Counted from the stretch's first letter, positions 25,901 to 38,541 are shown. The stretch is DNA of 64,000 nucleotides from Epiperipatus broadwayi (GCA_028023455.1 JAQFVV010000141.1:3144080-3208079), one strand, 5' to 3'. Numbers and translations: made by a program. The notes: a model not told the origin generated them from the letters alone.

Positions 25901-26339
25901 ACAGGTTATTATTGCTAACAGCAAAAATGCCAAATTAACTCAAAAACAAATCTGGGCCAAACTTACCATAAACCAAACATGTATCTATCATATCTTTCTA
26001 ATACTAAATGGTCTCAGTCACGAAATCATTTTAAGATAGACTTTCTAAATATGAACAAGGGTATGGTCGATTTCGAAAATAAATGAGTTAGAATAAGTGA
26101 CGAGATTATAGAAATGATATTACTGCCAAATTATGACCTAAATGAAATTGATTGTATAATATCTATGATACCTGAAGCATTGTTAAAATAAAAATTTGCG
26201 GAGTCAAATTTACTTCAAGATATGATATAGAAATGTTTGTATTCCATGATTAATGAATGTAGTATTATGTTCTCAGAAGTACAATGATTGACAGAAATAT
26301 TCCAGAAAAGACTTACATTATTTTAAAACCAAACATTTC

Positions 26340-26830
26340 AATCCAAATTATATTCAATCCAATATCAATATCGAAATAAAATTAACAAACAGATCAAGAA
26401 AATGATCCGTTGAGAAATAATTTCCAAATGCTTTTCGCCATATTGCAATCCTATTGTAACATTAAAGAATTATGGGTAGATTAGATTTTGTTTAGATGAT
26501 AGACAATTAAACAAAATTACTATTCCTAAATCCCACACACATAAATTATTCAAGAAATTTGATAATAATAAATTATTTTCTACTCTTGATTTAATCTCCA
26601 GTTGTTAGCCAATCGACCTACATCCAACAAGCGCAAATACGCTGCATTTTGATATGAGGGATTACCTATCAATTTAATAGCATGCCACTTGGATTAATTA
26701 ATAGTGGTGGTGGTTTGATAATGTGTCTCTATAAAACTCTTTCTCCTGAGATTAAACAGCAACAATCTATGTATATGATATTAACACAGTACCACATACA
26801 ATTGAAGAATACCTTAAAATATTCTTTAAA
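26340..26830 (+). pseudogene. Ty3/gypsy-like reverse transcriptase relic
   Basis: The fragments CLDDRQLNKITIPKSH (about 26,490), LFSTLDLISS (about 26,574) and YQFNSMPLGL (about 26,670) follow the fingers-palm order of Ty3/gypsy RT. The catalytic YxDD position reads YVYDIN at about 26,768, so the first catalytic Asp is Tyr. Stops interrupt the frame. RT would copy the genomic RNA into DNA; this copy has lost both frame and active site. Confidence 0.8.
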
Positions 26831-27119
26831 TAGTGTTATGGCAAAGATATAAAAATTAATTTCAAGAAGAGTACTTTCCTGTGAAATGAAGTAGCCTTCC
26901 TACATCATATAATTGGGTATAATGGGATGAGATGTCATATAGCTAAGATTAGAGCGATATAGAATTTTACTATATTAAAAAGTATAAAATAGATCAAATT
27001 ATTTTTAGGTTTATGCAATTTTTAAAATCGTTTCTATCCCAAATTTGCTGATAATGTAGAACTATTCTTAAAGTTAATCAAAAACATGAAAGATAAAAAT
27101 GGGCTAACGATCAAAATGA

Positions 27120-27540
27120 GGCATTTTCTACAATTAAAACAGGACTTTTAGATCAAGTCATGGTCCTATTTCCTGATTTTGATAAACTGTTTATCGCACA
27201 AACAGAGAGTAGTGGTTATGGATAAGGGGTAACTCTCTCCCAAATTCAGGAGAATATCCAGAATGGAGTCTCTACGTCATTAGCTATTGGTTAATGAGTC
27301 CAGAAATAAACTAGTAATAGTGTGTGGTTTCCAGAAATTTAAACAATTGCTTCTCAGATCAGAGGTGATAGACATTACATATCATAAGAGCCTTAAATTA
27401 TTGAACCAGAGCTACTTAACCAACAGTCACCATGTTAGGTGGAATCTGCGGTTACCATTTAATTATGGTCACATACTGTAAAGCATCTGAAAATATTGTA
27501 GCTGATGTATTGATTCAAAATCCATGTCTATCAGAAAAAT
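27120..27540 (+). pseudogene. RNase H relic
   Basis: FPDFDKLFIAQTESSGYG then stop then GVTLSQ at about 27,170-27,243 corresponds to the start of the Ty3/gypsy RNase H domain (family pattern: PDF..PF...TDASG.G.GAVLSQ). The second Asp-like position is Glu here. The 64-codon ORF at 27,287-27,481 (SRNKLVIVCGFQKFKQ) continues the domain in another frame. Confidence 0.7.
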
Positions 27541-27859
27541 AACATCTAATACTAGATAATGCCAACATTCGAAATGTTGATTTGGTAATTAATCAAAATG
27601 TCAAGAAGTATTTATTAAATAAAAAAACACCTTGAAATCCTAGATCAGGATCTGATCCAAATTATTAAAACATTAAACAAAGAGGAAATTTGTATGAAGC
27701 CAATGACCAAAATAATTATACATTAAATAATCAATTCTTAAAACATAAATCAAATAATGACAAAAGTGAATGCAGGGTACTAATTTCAAAGAGATTAAAA
27801 AGCCCATTCACTCGATATGTACATTATTTAGATAAGCAGTAGGGATGTAAATAATTAAT

Positions 27860-28330
27860 GAAAAATTGATTTTACTGCTCCAAAATGTATCAACATCTTG
27901 TGAAAGAAATTCAAAACCGCCATGTATGCATAAAGATCAAACCAGTAAACAAAAATTATCTAGGTTCAGTTAAGCCATCATTCCCAAAAGAGCAAATGTT
28001 ACCATAGGTATGGATGTTTGCAGTGCATTACCACCATTCAATAAGCAAAAATATTTACTAGTAGCATGTGAATTAATTACGAAATTTTTGAGGTATAGCT
28101 TCAAGCTATTACTAAATTTACTATTAAAGTATTAGACCCCTTACATTTCAAAGGAAAACAACGGATGATCTTAACCCATCATGATAACCCTTTTCTAACT
28201 AAGCAATGGAGTGCATGGGTACCTAAACAGCAAATAAAGCATGTTATGTGTTAATATGGGAACGTGGGTGTTTGTTTAAAGCCTACTTAGTAGACAAGTA
28301 TAATGGTTGAGTAAAGTATATACAGCATAT
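27860..28330 (+). pseudogene. Integrase relic, N-terminal and core part
   Basis: VCIKIKPVN resembles the end of the zinc-binding region. MDVCSALPPFNKQKYLLVACELITKF (about 28,011-28,090) resembles the first-Asp core strand, and THHDNPFLTKQW (about 28,170) the second-Asp block. The reading fails near an NG.V block at about 28,304, just before a TA repeat. The remainder of integrase resumes at 38,541, about 10 kb away. Several stops are present. Confidence 0.7.
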
Positions 28331-28603
28331 ATATATATTATAACGGGACGATCCTTTTCAGGACTCGAAGAAGTCGCATCTAACTATAGTCGGACTTTGA
28401 GTCTTCTTATAGAATGCCATGGATGATGTGATTTAAAATATAATCCAATCCACTCCTCTATTAATAACCTCTCGGAATTCGAGCTCAGAGTAGAAATCGC
28501 AATCAACTCTCTTCAGGCATTTCCACAAATATCCCCTAGTAATGATAAATTTAGTATAAGCTATATATAACTTTTTTATAAATATTAAATCACTAAGTTG
28601 ATT

Positions 28604-28642
<39 letters not shown>

Positions 28643-30308
28643 TGAGTATGTATATTTATAATTATTGGTTTTATAAAATGACTAAATAAAATAAACAAAC
28701 GAGACCTGTTTAATTTTAAAATCAAGTTTAACACATTTTAATCCGAAATAGAAACAAAAATATTATCACATAAATAATAAAAATATTAAAATTTAGCATC
28801 ATAATCTGTGCTTATATTTAAATACAATAATATACTATTTAACATTCCGAAAAAAAAATGTAATCATTTACATATATATAATTTAAAATCATGTGTATAA
28901 TAAATAATACCACCATACATTATAAATCTAAGTATTGTGACATTAAAATGATTCAGTGTGTGTGTTATATGCCTATATAAGATAACATCCATTCACACTA
29001 GATTAATAATAGAATGTATTCTGATATTAGTTAAGTATGTTTAAAAAGAAATTATGTTAATTGTCAGGTAAGATTCAATTTGGAATATAATAAAACTTAC
29101 TTCCAAATTGAAATAATTTAAAAACTGTTACCTTAGTCAGCCATCACTTTCATCAGAGTATATATATATCAAAATATCAATATCTAAATTTTATTAAATA
29201 AATAAAAATAAAACATTCATCTTATCAGTTCTGCAATTTAATATACTAAGAAATTTTTCCACGTAAATATAGTTATCCACAATGGAAATAAAGTTTAAGA
29301 GTTATTAAAATACACAATGAAGTAATCCAAGATGAGAAAGAATAACGGTTTTATATCCCTCCTTAGATGAAATAAAATGACGATGAATGTTGAAGCATAA
29401 AGTTTATTGATCATCCCTCGAAGAGGCAATCCACATATTCATTCTTTTAAATATTTGCATAGTAAAATATTTAACATATTCTTCAATACAATACTCCAAT
29501 ATTAAGGCAGCTTTTTAAATGAGAATTACATGATTATACTTTAGGCATTGAGTAGGAATAAATTTACATGTTCAGGTTTAAAACATCAGCAGAAATTCTT
29601 GGCATAAAATGTCTAGCCAGAGAACATCTTTATAAATTTTTGTCTTCTTAAACATATATTTTGTAAACTCATTTCGAAGATGGGTTGATAACTTTTATAA
29701 CCTTGTTAATTTCAATGATTATTTTTTATAGTTCTTTATAATATTAAGAGTAAGTAAATTAATTACTTGAAAACAGTTTTAAAAATAGTGAATCTTTTTT
29801 TTATGTGTTCTAAATTCGAACACATTTAAATTTACAGACGTAGTTCTTGCCTTGATAACTAAATAGAAGATTATTGTTATAACAATATTAGTTCGTTTTT
29901 ATACTGGATTAATTTCTGCAATTATATCACATAATCATGATCACGCTCTCTATTGTTTAACATATACAATTTGTAATGAACCCCAAACGTTTATTTCCTT
30001 TGTTTCAACTGATAAAAATGCAATGTTGACTTAAGGCTTTGTCAAATGTCAAGTTTTAGTTAATAAAAAAAATACTATTAGTTAGAAACAATTATTTATG
30101 CATGTGTATAAAAAAATTAGAATTATTCATTTTTAGAATTATTCTTTTAATACTAACTAGTTTATGTATATAGCTGATATATGAAAAGCTTAAGATAGGT
30201 GTAAGTTATTTTATATCTATTGATTCGATATAGGCACAGTTAAATTCACAAAGAAACACAAATTGTTTTAGGTGAGGCTCATATGGTACTCTCATTATAT
30301 ATATATAT
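28331..30308. other. Unassigned 2 kb inserted between the integrase halves
   Basis: Begins at a TA tract with TATAACGGGACGATCC and ends at the TA tract that receives the element at 30,309. It has internal (TA)n at about 28,606-28,640. Length and TA borders are compatible with a diverged solo LTR (the start is loosely like TGTAACGATCGAAATG), but no copy in the window proves it. No gene seen. Confidence 0.35.
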
Positions 30309-30343
30309 TGAAGCAATGGATCTGAAGTCCGATCCATGCTTCA
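30309..30343 (+). other. LTR-terminal hairpin of element 1
   Basis: TGAAGCA.TGGATC pairs with GATCCATGCTTCA around the loop TGAAGTCC, leaving one bulged A. It occupies the first 35 bases of U3 and is repeated at 36,419-36,453. Confidence 0.85.
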
Positions 30344-30900
30344 CATCTTCCTATAAACTTAATTAGTATTGTAGACCTAAATTAAGTTTATAGTTCAATA
30401 TCAGCAGGGTTTTGCATTAGAGTTAAAAATAGTTATGCTTATTAAATGTGTATTACAGTTAAATATTTTATTTTAAATAAATTTCATTCTATTGATAAAA
30501 ATTGCTTAACCTATTAGTCAAACATACATATATATACATCTAGCGTATATATATGAGTAATGCAAAATTCTGCTGAAATAAAATGCTTATTCTATTGTAA
30601 AATAATAATATATTGTTGTTCAAATTTTATTAAAATATTTAGTATGATTTGATTTTGAGATAAGCCCACCAACATTTCTGAAAGAATGTATATTTTAATT
30701 AGTGAGTCGTTCAAGTCTAATTAAAGATGGCATTTTCTTTCTTGCTTTTTAATTAATAGAATTCCAACTTTAAAGTAAGAAAGTTAGAGTAAAAAAATTG
30801 AAGTTATTTTTAGAACGTGTTGTTTTAAAACAAAGCAGCAAGGGGGGGCTTATCAAGATCTCAGATCATACAAACAATGGAAGGTAGCTGGCAGAGAAAG

Positions 30901-30940
30901 TATAAATAGTAGGGAGAACAAAAGAGATAATTAGTCAGAC
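30901..30940 (+). promoter_or_regulatory. LTR core promoter: TATA box and initiator-like site
   Basis: TATAAATAG at 30,901-30,909 is followed about 34 bases on by AGTCAGAC, an initiator-like context, so transcription and the R region probably start near 30,935. The 3' LTR has the same at 37,011. AATAAA at 31,101 could be the matching poly(A) signal. Confidence 0.6.
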
Positions 30941-32403
30941 TTTTCTTTTTGAAGGAGTCATTTGATTCTGATTTTGCTTGTGAAGGCGATTTATTAAGAT
31001 TTTTCTTGCTGTTTTATTTCCAAGTTTTCTGGAAAGTGTATTCAGATTTCTCTTGGGAGAAATCCGTCAGATTTTGCTTCACATTTAGCTTGTGCTTCAA
31101 AATAAAGTTATACAGCTGTCATTTTCAAACAATGGAGAAGTTGGAACCTGCTCCAGTTAAAACCAACCGTATTTTGAGGAAAATGGATATGCTTGGCTAG
31201 GCAAATCATAGCTTTGCCTATCGCCGAGGTTCCTAAATACCATCCAAAATGCCTTAACATCCAATCAATAACCATATGAACTCTATGCCGTGTCTGGAGA
31301 ATTTTTCATGGAAGCCATACTTCATATTTTCATTGTCCGGACAAACACCTATCGTCGGCCGGATCAAGCCACGGACGCCGTAGGGAACATCACGGAAAAA
31401 GGACGGTATCGTATCTCCTATATTAAACTATCTCGTATGCTACCTTTGATTCATATTGTTTTATTGTTGTATTGAAATATATGTCTTTGCTATATAAACC
31501 TTTTTTGAATTAACTTTAAATATATTTTGGGATCATCTAGCTATATGTAACCCTTTTTACCTTCGCTATTCTTCCTTACTAACCATTGTAAATATTTAGT
31601 ATTTCGTTGCGGTTAAATTTAATAGTTAACTTTTTGTCATTTGAAATCTCTTTCCAGTTTTATTTATGTTGTTAATTAAATCCAAGTCAGTTTCTTTTGT
31701 GTGCCAACTTGATCTCTTTGATAACACCTCTTTTTGTCTGCCATTTGCTTATCACGTATATTTGATTTAGCTATATGCGTTCTAGGTCAATTTTAAACAC
31801 GGTTTTTAGCGCAAAGCCATAAGAAATGCTTTGCGAAAGGTTTTTTTATTATCTATCGTACTTTATCGAGGAGATCGAGTTGGAATTTTTTTTATAAAAT
31901 TGGGAAGAACAGAATTTGACCGCAAACCTATTAACTTGTTTTCTTTTTATTGTCTAATTAGTTTGTTGCAGTAATTTAGGGGAATAGCGGAGGCCCATTA
32001 AAGCCTTATTAATATTCTAAAGCCATTAATTAAACATTATTTAATTATCAAAAACTTGAGTTTCTTAGTTATATTAAATGCTTTATTTTTACTTTTCAAT
32101 GATCCAGGCACGCAAAACACAAACACCAACACATATTTTAAGTACTTTAAATATTTAGTTTTTAGCTCCTTAGGATTTCCCGTCCATGTCTCTACCGCTG
32201 TTGCTAAGCTTTGTGGCCGGTTGAAAAATAATTTATGCGTGGCTCAGAAGGTGTTGTTGGTTCGTGAATTAGCCCCGAGAATAGGCGAAATAGGGCAGAG
32301 GTTATTATATTCTTTATTTAATATTTCGCGTATAGTGGCCTCCAGGTACTTTCGCTTAGGACTCGAACTAGGTTAAACCAGCATACATAATCTGACTGTC
32401 ACA

Positions 32404-35095
32404 GTAGATTTTTTTTTCTCCGCATTCTGGACGCCCATCGTGTGGCTTTTCGAAATTTTCCATACCCTGCAATGCCCTATATGACATTTGTATGTGTGTG
32501 GAATGTTTTTTTTTTTTTTCTGTTTTAAATTAAGGAAAATATGGGTAGACGTATAATTTTTTTTTTCCGATTCTGACGCTGGCAGCATGGACGAGTGTCA
32601 TTTTTTTTCTTTTCTTCAAAAAAATTTTTTTAATAGTACCCTGAGAAGCTGGTTTTAGTTTAATAATTTATATCAAATAATATATGTATAATTTTTTCCA
32701 AGTTTGTTTCCTAACGTGAGCTAAATGTCATTTTTTTAACTAATTAAGAAGTTAAAGGTGTTATAAGCTAAACATTTTTTTTTTCTCCGAGTTTGATATA
32801 TATGAAATGAATATTTTATAGTTAAAAAAGGGTTAACATGCCGTTAGTTTTTTTTTTTTGTGTGTGTGACTAGAAAAGAAGATTTCAGAGTAAAGTAATT
32901 TTTTGGTAATCCTAATTAGTTTTGTCATGGCCAGTACGCCATATTTTTTTTCTCGTATAAAGTAGATAGCTTCAATAAGGCGGAAGTGTCAAATATATAC
33001 CCACCCGCCCTCCCTTAAATTAGCTTTCGTACTTTAGATTGTTTTTAGTATCGCTCAAATATGAAAAAATTTGGAATAATAATGTTTTTTTCGAAATATA
33101 GTATAAACGGTAGTGTTAATATTTTGAGTAAAAAAAAAGTACAATCATAATAGATTTTTATTTCCGTCTGGATAAATTTTTGTAAATATCTTAGATAATT
33201 TTTTTTAGTTAATAGAATTGTTTTTCATAGATCGAAAGCTTTGATAAGTCAAAATTACACGTGTCAGTGTACGGTGTTAACAAATTTTTTTTTCTCACTT
33301 TCTCTGCATTTCATTTTTTATATAGAATGAATGCTATAATCATGCAAAATTTTCGTTCACTGTTAAATATTTTGTAATTACGTGTCCTACCAAATATATA
33401 TATAAGTTTTGTTAATAAAATAGCAAACTTAATTTTCAACTTAATAAAGAGTAAATGCGTATGTCGTTTAATTTATATTTTTGTATAACATATATGTCAG
33501 CCACCCTTTAGTTAAGATTTTTTTTTCCCATTTCGGATTATGCTATTGAATCATTTATTGAGTAACCGTTAGGTGAAGACCTTTTGAGTAACCGTTAGGT
33601 GAAGCCCTTGTTTTTTTTTTAGTGATCGTTTATGAAGATTCCTTGAGTAACCGTTTAGGTGAAGACCCCTTACACTTTAGAGTTCAGAATTGCTGAGTAG
33701 CCTGAAATAATAGGTCTATGTCTGCAATTGTTGTTTCCGTGTCATAGTTGTGACCAGCGTTACTTGCCTGAAATAATAGGAGTATGCGGTTTGCAATATG
33801 ACATTCGTTCTAATAAATTTATGTACATAATAATAAAAGAAATATTTGTATAGGTATATCTGTTTGTATATTTATATGTAGTCATATATATGCTTATTTG
33901 GTGTGTACATATTCATATATATGGGTGTATATGGTATACACTTCGTTATAGTTTGGTAAAACCCATTTTTATATAAATGTTTTTTAAACAGTTTTTGATC
34001 TCAATGCGTGATTCTGTAAAATTGCTTGATAATTGTTCATCTATTTCGGGTTGTGACCAAAATGGTAGTTGGTTTCGATCCCAGGTTCATAATTCGGAGT
34101 GGCAGTTATCATGGGATTTTACTTCTATTTTTAATTTTTTTTGTATATATTTTATTTTGTTAATCGTACTTTAGGCTGTTTAAATTTTTTTTTGTGTGTC
34201 ATGACCAAAATGGTAACTGGTTTCGAATCCAGGTCAGACAAATTACCGTACTTAGTTGTTATACGTCTTAGATTTAAATAATATTGTGTCATTTAAAATA
34301 GCATTTACTTATTCATCCAGAGATTTTTTTTTTCGTTCAGCAGAATCAAATTAAATTTTTTTTTAAAGTGAACTGAAACGCAAAGTAAAATTTTAATTGC
34401 ATTGAAACTTTATAAACCCTTATAAATGTGTGCTTGGATCATTATTCATTAATATGTATATTTGATATGGCCATTGTCTTGTCGACTGGCGCCCTTCTCA
34501 AATAAATTTGTCGGCAAGTACAATTTCTCATATCGGATATCAAAATAGACTAAACTATACTAGATGATCAAAATAACAATGTATGCTTAGTGAGCCAAAA
34601 TAATTTTTAAACATGACTTATGTATATTTTGCTCACATATTTCTTTATATATATACTTGTATTAATGTAAATGCATTTTTTAGTTGTTTCAGGTGTCAGA
34701 GAAAGCCAGGTCAAGCTGTAAGTGGATTATTTCAGTTATATTAACATAGCAATGATATTTTAATAAAATATAAATAAAGTAAACTGAGGAGAATAATATG
34801 TGGTATAGTTATTAAAGACAGACACGGCAGGATTTTTTATATTTTCATGTATAAACAGATACATATAGGCATAGGGTTAAAATAGGACCTCGTGAGGTAG
34901 GCAAAGTTAGTTTTTGAAAACATAAATAAAGAATTTAGAATATTTGACTTTTTTTTTTTAAAGAACAAAAAATTTTTTTTTCTTCACATACAGGATATAG
35001 CTCCTAGATATACATAATACAATATATTTATATAGATTGTATTAAAATACGTTAAGAAATAAATTGTGACTTTCTGTAGCAAAATAGCAAAAAAA
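32404..35095 (+). other. Element 1 leader: T-rich, with internal short repeats
   Basis: A noncoding 2.7 kb leader with many T8-T11 runs. A possible primer-binding site TGGACGCCCATCG starts at 32,428, about 24 bases after the LTR. Repeats: GAGTAACCGTTAGGTGAAG-type units at about 33,560, 33,586, 33,621 (degenerate) and 33,646; GCCTGAAATAATAGG at 33,700 and 33,765; and TGACCAAAATGGTA..TGGTTTCGA at about 34,053 and 34,202. These could be RNA packaging or translation elements; that is inference. Confidence 0.6.
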
Positions 35096-36178
35096 ATGGA
35101 CCAACAGACGGACGCACATTATGACAGCGAGGAGGAGGTAGTACTCAATATTCCCAAGAGGCCAACAGGTACTCATAATGAAGAGTATAACTTTGAGGCT
35201 TTCATCAAAGAAATGAGACATGAAAATGAAATGATGAGGAACATGTTCCAGCAGTTCATGAATATGACATCTCAACGACTGAACTGTTTGGAGGAAAACA
35301 TGGGTCTCCAGCAACAACATACCACAACAAAAGTATGGCCAGATGAGGATACTCAGTTAAAATGGCAACAGAAACAAGATGATACACAACCTAAATCATT
35401 GATCGATAATGAAGTAGAGAAGGATATGTATGCCTGGGACACGTCAGTCAAGCAGCAAATACAGGAAGGAGAAGACAATGGACAGATGGATGGGGATAAA
35501 AAGGAAATGAACACTCATCAACAGATCAATCCAATCAAGGCGCAACAAGGTAACCAAATCCTTACGCCTATAATAATTAATCCGGTAACGTCTCCGGTGG
35601 CAAAATTCATACATATACAAGGTTTTAGAGGGGAACTGGGTGGAAATCCTAGACACCACCTGGATAGTCTCAAAATGTTTTTCAAGTTCCAGAATATGAC
35701 TGAACAAGAAAAAGTGGCGATTGCCAGTCATCATTTAAAAGAATCTGCCAGAGAATGGTGGAATACTCTATCTATACAACCGCAAACATTTATGGAATAT
35801 GAGAAGGCAATAATGTCAATGTACTGGAGTGCAGAGAGGCAGGAAGGTTTGATGTATTCCATAATGCATGAAAGATACCCAGCTAACCATCAAGAGACTT
35901 ATGCTCAGTTTTTTGTTAGGCAGGTAAATCGCATTAAAGCCCTAACTGCATTCAATTATCCAGAAATGCAGATAGTAAGGATGATTAGACACAACATGCC
36001 ACCCTGGATTAGGAAAATATTAATAGGCACTCAAATGCAGGATATTCAAGGCACGATTCGGATACTAACTGACATTGATTATGGGAACTTAGAAGAAAAC
36101 CAAAATGATAGGGTCATGAACCCGTCCAAAAATACAAGGCAGTATATATCACCGGATCCCGGAAAGTTTAGAAATTAA
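35096..36178 (+). CDS. gag: Gag-like capsid protein of element 1 (intact, 360 aa)
   Basis: Single open frame. I prefer the ATG at 35,096 (context AAAAAATGG, product starting MDQQTD) to the frame's first ATG-less upstream extension at 35,066, because the sister element also starts MDKRVE after AAATAA. The N-terminal half is charged and glutamine-rich with a likely coiled coil (FIKEMRHENEMMRNMFQQF). The C-terminal half has the Ty3/gypsy-like capsid block: FRGELGGNPRHHLDSLKMFF, IASHHLKESAREWWN, a YWSAERQ stretch, ETYAQFFVRQVNR and ILTDIDYGNLE, then ends YISPDPGK. No CCHC zinc knuckle and no protease follow. It should assemble particles in the cytoplasm. The closest relative here is 49,056-50,190. 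Confidence 0.88.
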   Translation: MDQQTDAHYDSEEEVVLNIPKRPTGTHNEEYNFEAFIKEMRHENEMMRNMFQQFMNMTSQRLNCLEENMGLQQQHTTTKVWPDEDTQLKWQQKQDDTQPKSLIDNEVEKDMYAWDTSVKQQIQEGEDNGQMDGDKKEMNTHQQINPIKAQQGNQILTPIIINPVTSPVAKFIHIQGFRGELGGNPRHHLDSLKMFFKFQNMTEQEKVAIASHHLKESAREWWNTLSIQPQTFMEYEKAIMSMYWSAERQEGLMYSIMHERYPANHQETYAQFFVRQVNRIKALTAFNYPEMQIVRMIRHNMPPWIRKILIGTQMQDIQGTIRILTDIDYGNLEENQNDRVMNPSKNTRQYISPDPGKFRN

Positions 36179-36418
36179 AAACATAAATATAGCTAGTCAG
36201 ACTAAAACAACACGGACTTAATTTAAAATATAGGAGAGTGAATGATGGATAAACCGTTTTATAGTAACATATAGAAAGATTATTAGTAGTAGCAAATTAA
36301 ACATTACAGTGAATAAAGAGTAGGCTTGAACTCACCTGGTACAAATTCTTACCTCTGACCTGAAGCAACAGACATTTTTTTTAAAACATTTTTTTTTTGC
36401 TCACTAACTATTGGGAAA
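36179..36418 (+). other. Element 1 tail after gag, with a weak polypurine tract
   Basis: 240 noncoding bases. The sequence TTGGGAAA directly abuts the 3' LTR start TGAAGC. The sister element has GGGGAAA at the same place, so this short purine stretch may be the plus-strand primer. Confidence 0.5.
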
Positions 36419-38510
36419 TGAAGCAATGGATCTGAAGTCCGATCCATGCTTCACATCTTCCTATAAACTTAATTAATATTGTAGACCTAAATTAAGTTTA
36501 TAGTTCAATATCAGCAGGGTTTTGCATTAGAGTTAAAAATAGTTATGCTTATTAAATGTGTATTACAGTTAAATATTTTATTTTAAATAAATTTCATTCT
36601 ATTGATAAAAATTGCTTAACCTATTAGTCAAACATACATATATATACATCTAGCGTATATATATGAGTAATGCAAAATTCTGCTGAAATAAAATGCTTAT
36701 TCTATTGTAAAATAATAATATATTGTTGTTCAAATTTTATTAAAATATTTAGTATGATTTGATTTTGAGATAAGCCCACCAACATTTCTGAAAGAATGTA
36801 TATTTTAATTAGTGAGTCGTTCAAGTCTAATTAAATATGGCATTTTCTTTCTTGCTTTTTAATTAATAGAATTCCAACTTTAAAGTAAGAAAGTTAGAGT
36901 AAAAAAATTGAAGTTATTTTTAGAACGTGTTGTTTTAAAACAAAGCAGCAAGGGGGGGCTTATCAAGATCTCAGATCATACAAACAATGGAAGGTAGCTG
37001 GCAGAGAAAGTATAAATAGTAGGGAGAACAAAAGAGATAATTAGTCAGACTTTTCTTTTTGAAGGAGTCATTTGATTCTGATTTTGCTTGTGAAGGCGAT
37101 TTATTAAGATTTTTCTTGCTGTTTTATTTCCAAGTTTTCTGGAAAGTGTATTCAGATTTCTCTTGGGAGAAATCCGTCAGATTTTGCTTCACATTTAGCT
37201 TGTGCTTCAAAATAAAGTTATACAGCTGTCATTTTCAAACAATGGAGAAGTTGGAACCTGCTCCAGTTAAAACCAACCGTATTTTGAGGAAAATGGATAT
37301 GCTTGGCTAGGCAAATCATAGCTTTGCCTATCGCCGAGGTTCCTAAATACCATCCAAAATGCCTTAACATCCAATCAATAACCATATGAACTCTATGCCG
37401 TGTCTGGAGAACTTTTCATGGAAGCCATACTTCATATTTTCATTGTCCGGACAAACACCTATCGTCGGCCGGATCAAGCCACGGACGCCGTAGGGAACAT
37501 CACGGAAAAAGGACGGTATTGTATCTCCTATATTAAACTATCTCGTATGCTACTTTTGATTCATATTGTTTTATTGTTGTATTGAAATATATGTCTTTGC
37601 TATATAAACCTTTTTTGAATTAACTTTAAATATATTTTGGGATCATCTAGCTATATGTAACCCTTTTTACCTTCGCTATTCTTCCTTACTAATCATTGTA
37701 AATATTTAGTATTTTGTTGCGGTTAAATTTAATAGTTAACTTTTTGTCATTTGAAATCTCTTTCCAGTTTTATTTATGTTGTTAATTAAATCCAAGTCAG
37801 TTTCTTTTGTGTGCCAACTTGATCTCTTTGATAACACCTCTTTTTGTCCGCCATTTGCTTATCACGTATATTTGATTTAGCTATATGCGTTCTAGGTCAA
37901 TTTTAAACACGGTTTTTAGTGCAAAGCCATAAGAAATGCTTTGCGAAAGATTTTTTTATTATCTATCGTACTTTATCGAGGAGATCGAGTTGGAATTTTT
38001 TTTATAAAATTGGGAAGAACAGAATTTGACCGCAAACCTATTAACTTGTTTTCTTTTTATTGTCTAATTAGTTTGTTGCAGTAATTTAGGGGAATAGCGG
38101 AGGCCCATTAAAGCCTTATTAATATTCTAAAGCCATTAATTAAACATTATTTAATTATCAAAAACTTGAGTTTCTTAGTTATATTAAATGCTTTATTTTT
38201 ACTTTTCAATGATCCAGGCACGCAAAACACAAACACCAACACATATTTTAAGTACTTTAAATATTTAGTTTTTAGCTCCTTAGGATTTCCCGTCCATGTC
38301 TCTACCGCTGTTGCTAAGCTTTGTGGCCGGTTGAAAAATAATTTATGCGTGGCTCAGAAGGTGTTGTTGGTTCGTGAATTAGCCCCGAGAATAGGCGAAA
38401 TAGGGCAGAGGTTATTATATTCTTTATTTAATATTTCGCGTATAGTGGCCTCGAGGTACTTTCGCTTAGGACTCGAACTAGGTTAAACCAGCATACATAA
38501 TCTGACTGTC

Positions 38511-38513
<3 letters not shown>
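36419..38513 (+). repeat. 3' LTR of element 1
   Basis: Copy of 30,309-32,403 with scattered single-base differences (for example near 36,476, 36,835, 37,411, 38,453). It ends GACTGTCACA and runs into (TA)n at 38,514-38,540. Confidence 0.92.

Positions 38514-38540
<27 letters not shown>

Positions 38541-38541
<1 letters not shown>

Larger units (their letters stand above)
30309..32403 (+). repeat. 5' LTR of element 1
   Basis: Starts with a terminal hairpin, has a TATA box at 30,901, a candidate poly(A) signal at 31,101 and ends TCTGACTGTCACA. ORFs of 83, 61 and 106 codons inside it recur in the 3' LTR because the LTRs are copies; the 106-codon ORF (32,056-32,376) has no counterpart in the related element 2 LTR. 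Confidence 0.92.
30309..38513 (+). mobile_element. Young gag-only LTR retrotransposon (element 1)
   Basis: Two 2,095 bp LTRs (30,309-32,403 and 36,419-38,513) differ at only about a dozen positions by eye. Termini are TGAAGC and GTCACA. The internal 4.0 kb holds a long T-rich leader and one intact Gag-like ORF, then only 240 bases before the 3' LTR, so there is no room for polymerase. Both flanks are TA repeat (ATAT next to both ends). It sits inside older sequence that splits an integrase relic. Movement would need protease, RT and integrase supplied in trans. Confidence 0.92.

Noticed and set aside
33560-33672. CRISPR-like repeat array
   Set aside because: Only four imperfect units with irregular spacing, inside a retroelement leader of a eukaryote.
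34050-34240. tRNA B-box-like GGTTTCGAATCC and GGTTTCGATCCC
   Set aside because: Each has an extra T relative to the B box; no A box or cloverleaf fits around them. They are better treated as leader repeats.
35042-35734. Minus-strand ORFs of 92 and 96 codons across the gag of element 1
   Set aside because: They are antisense to the intact Gag-like frame and have no recognisable features of their own.
32056-38486. Identical 106-codon ORF at 32,056-32,376 and 38,166-38,486 (and 83- and 61-codon pairs)
   Set aside because: Both copies are the two LTRs of element 1; duplication is not evidence of selection, and the element 2 LTR has no equivalent.
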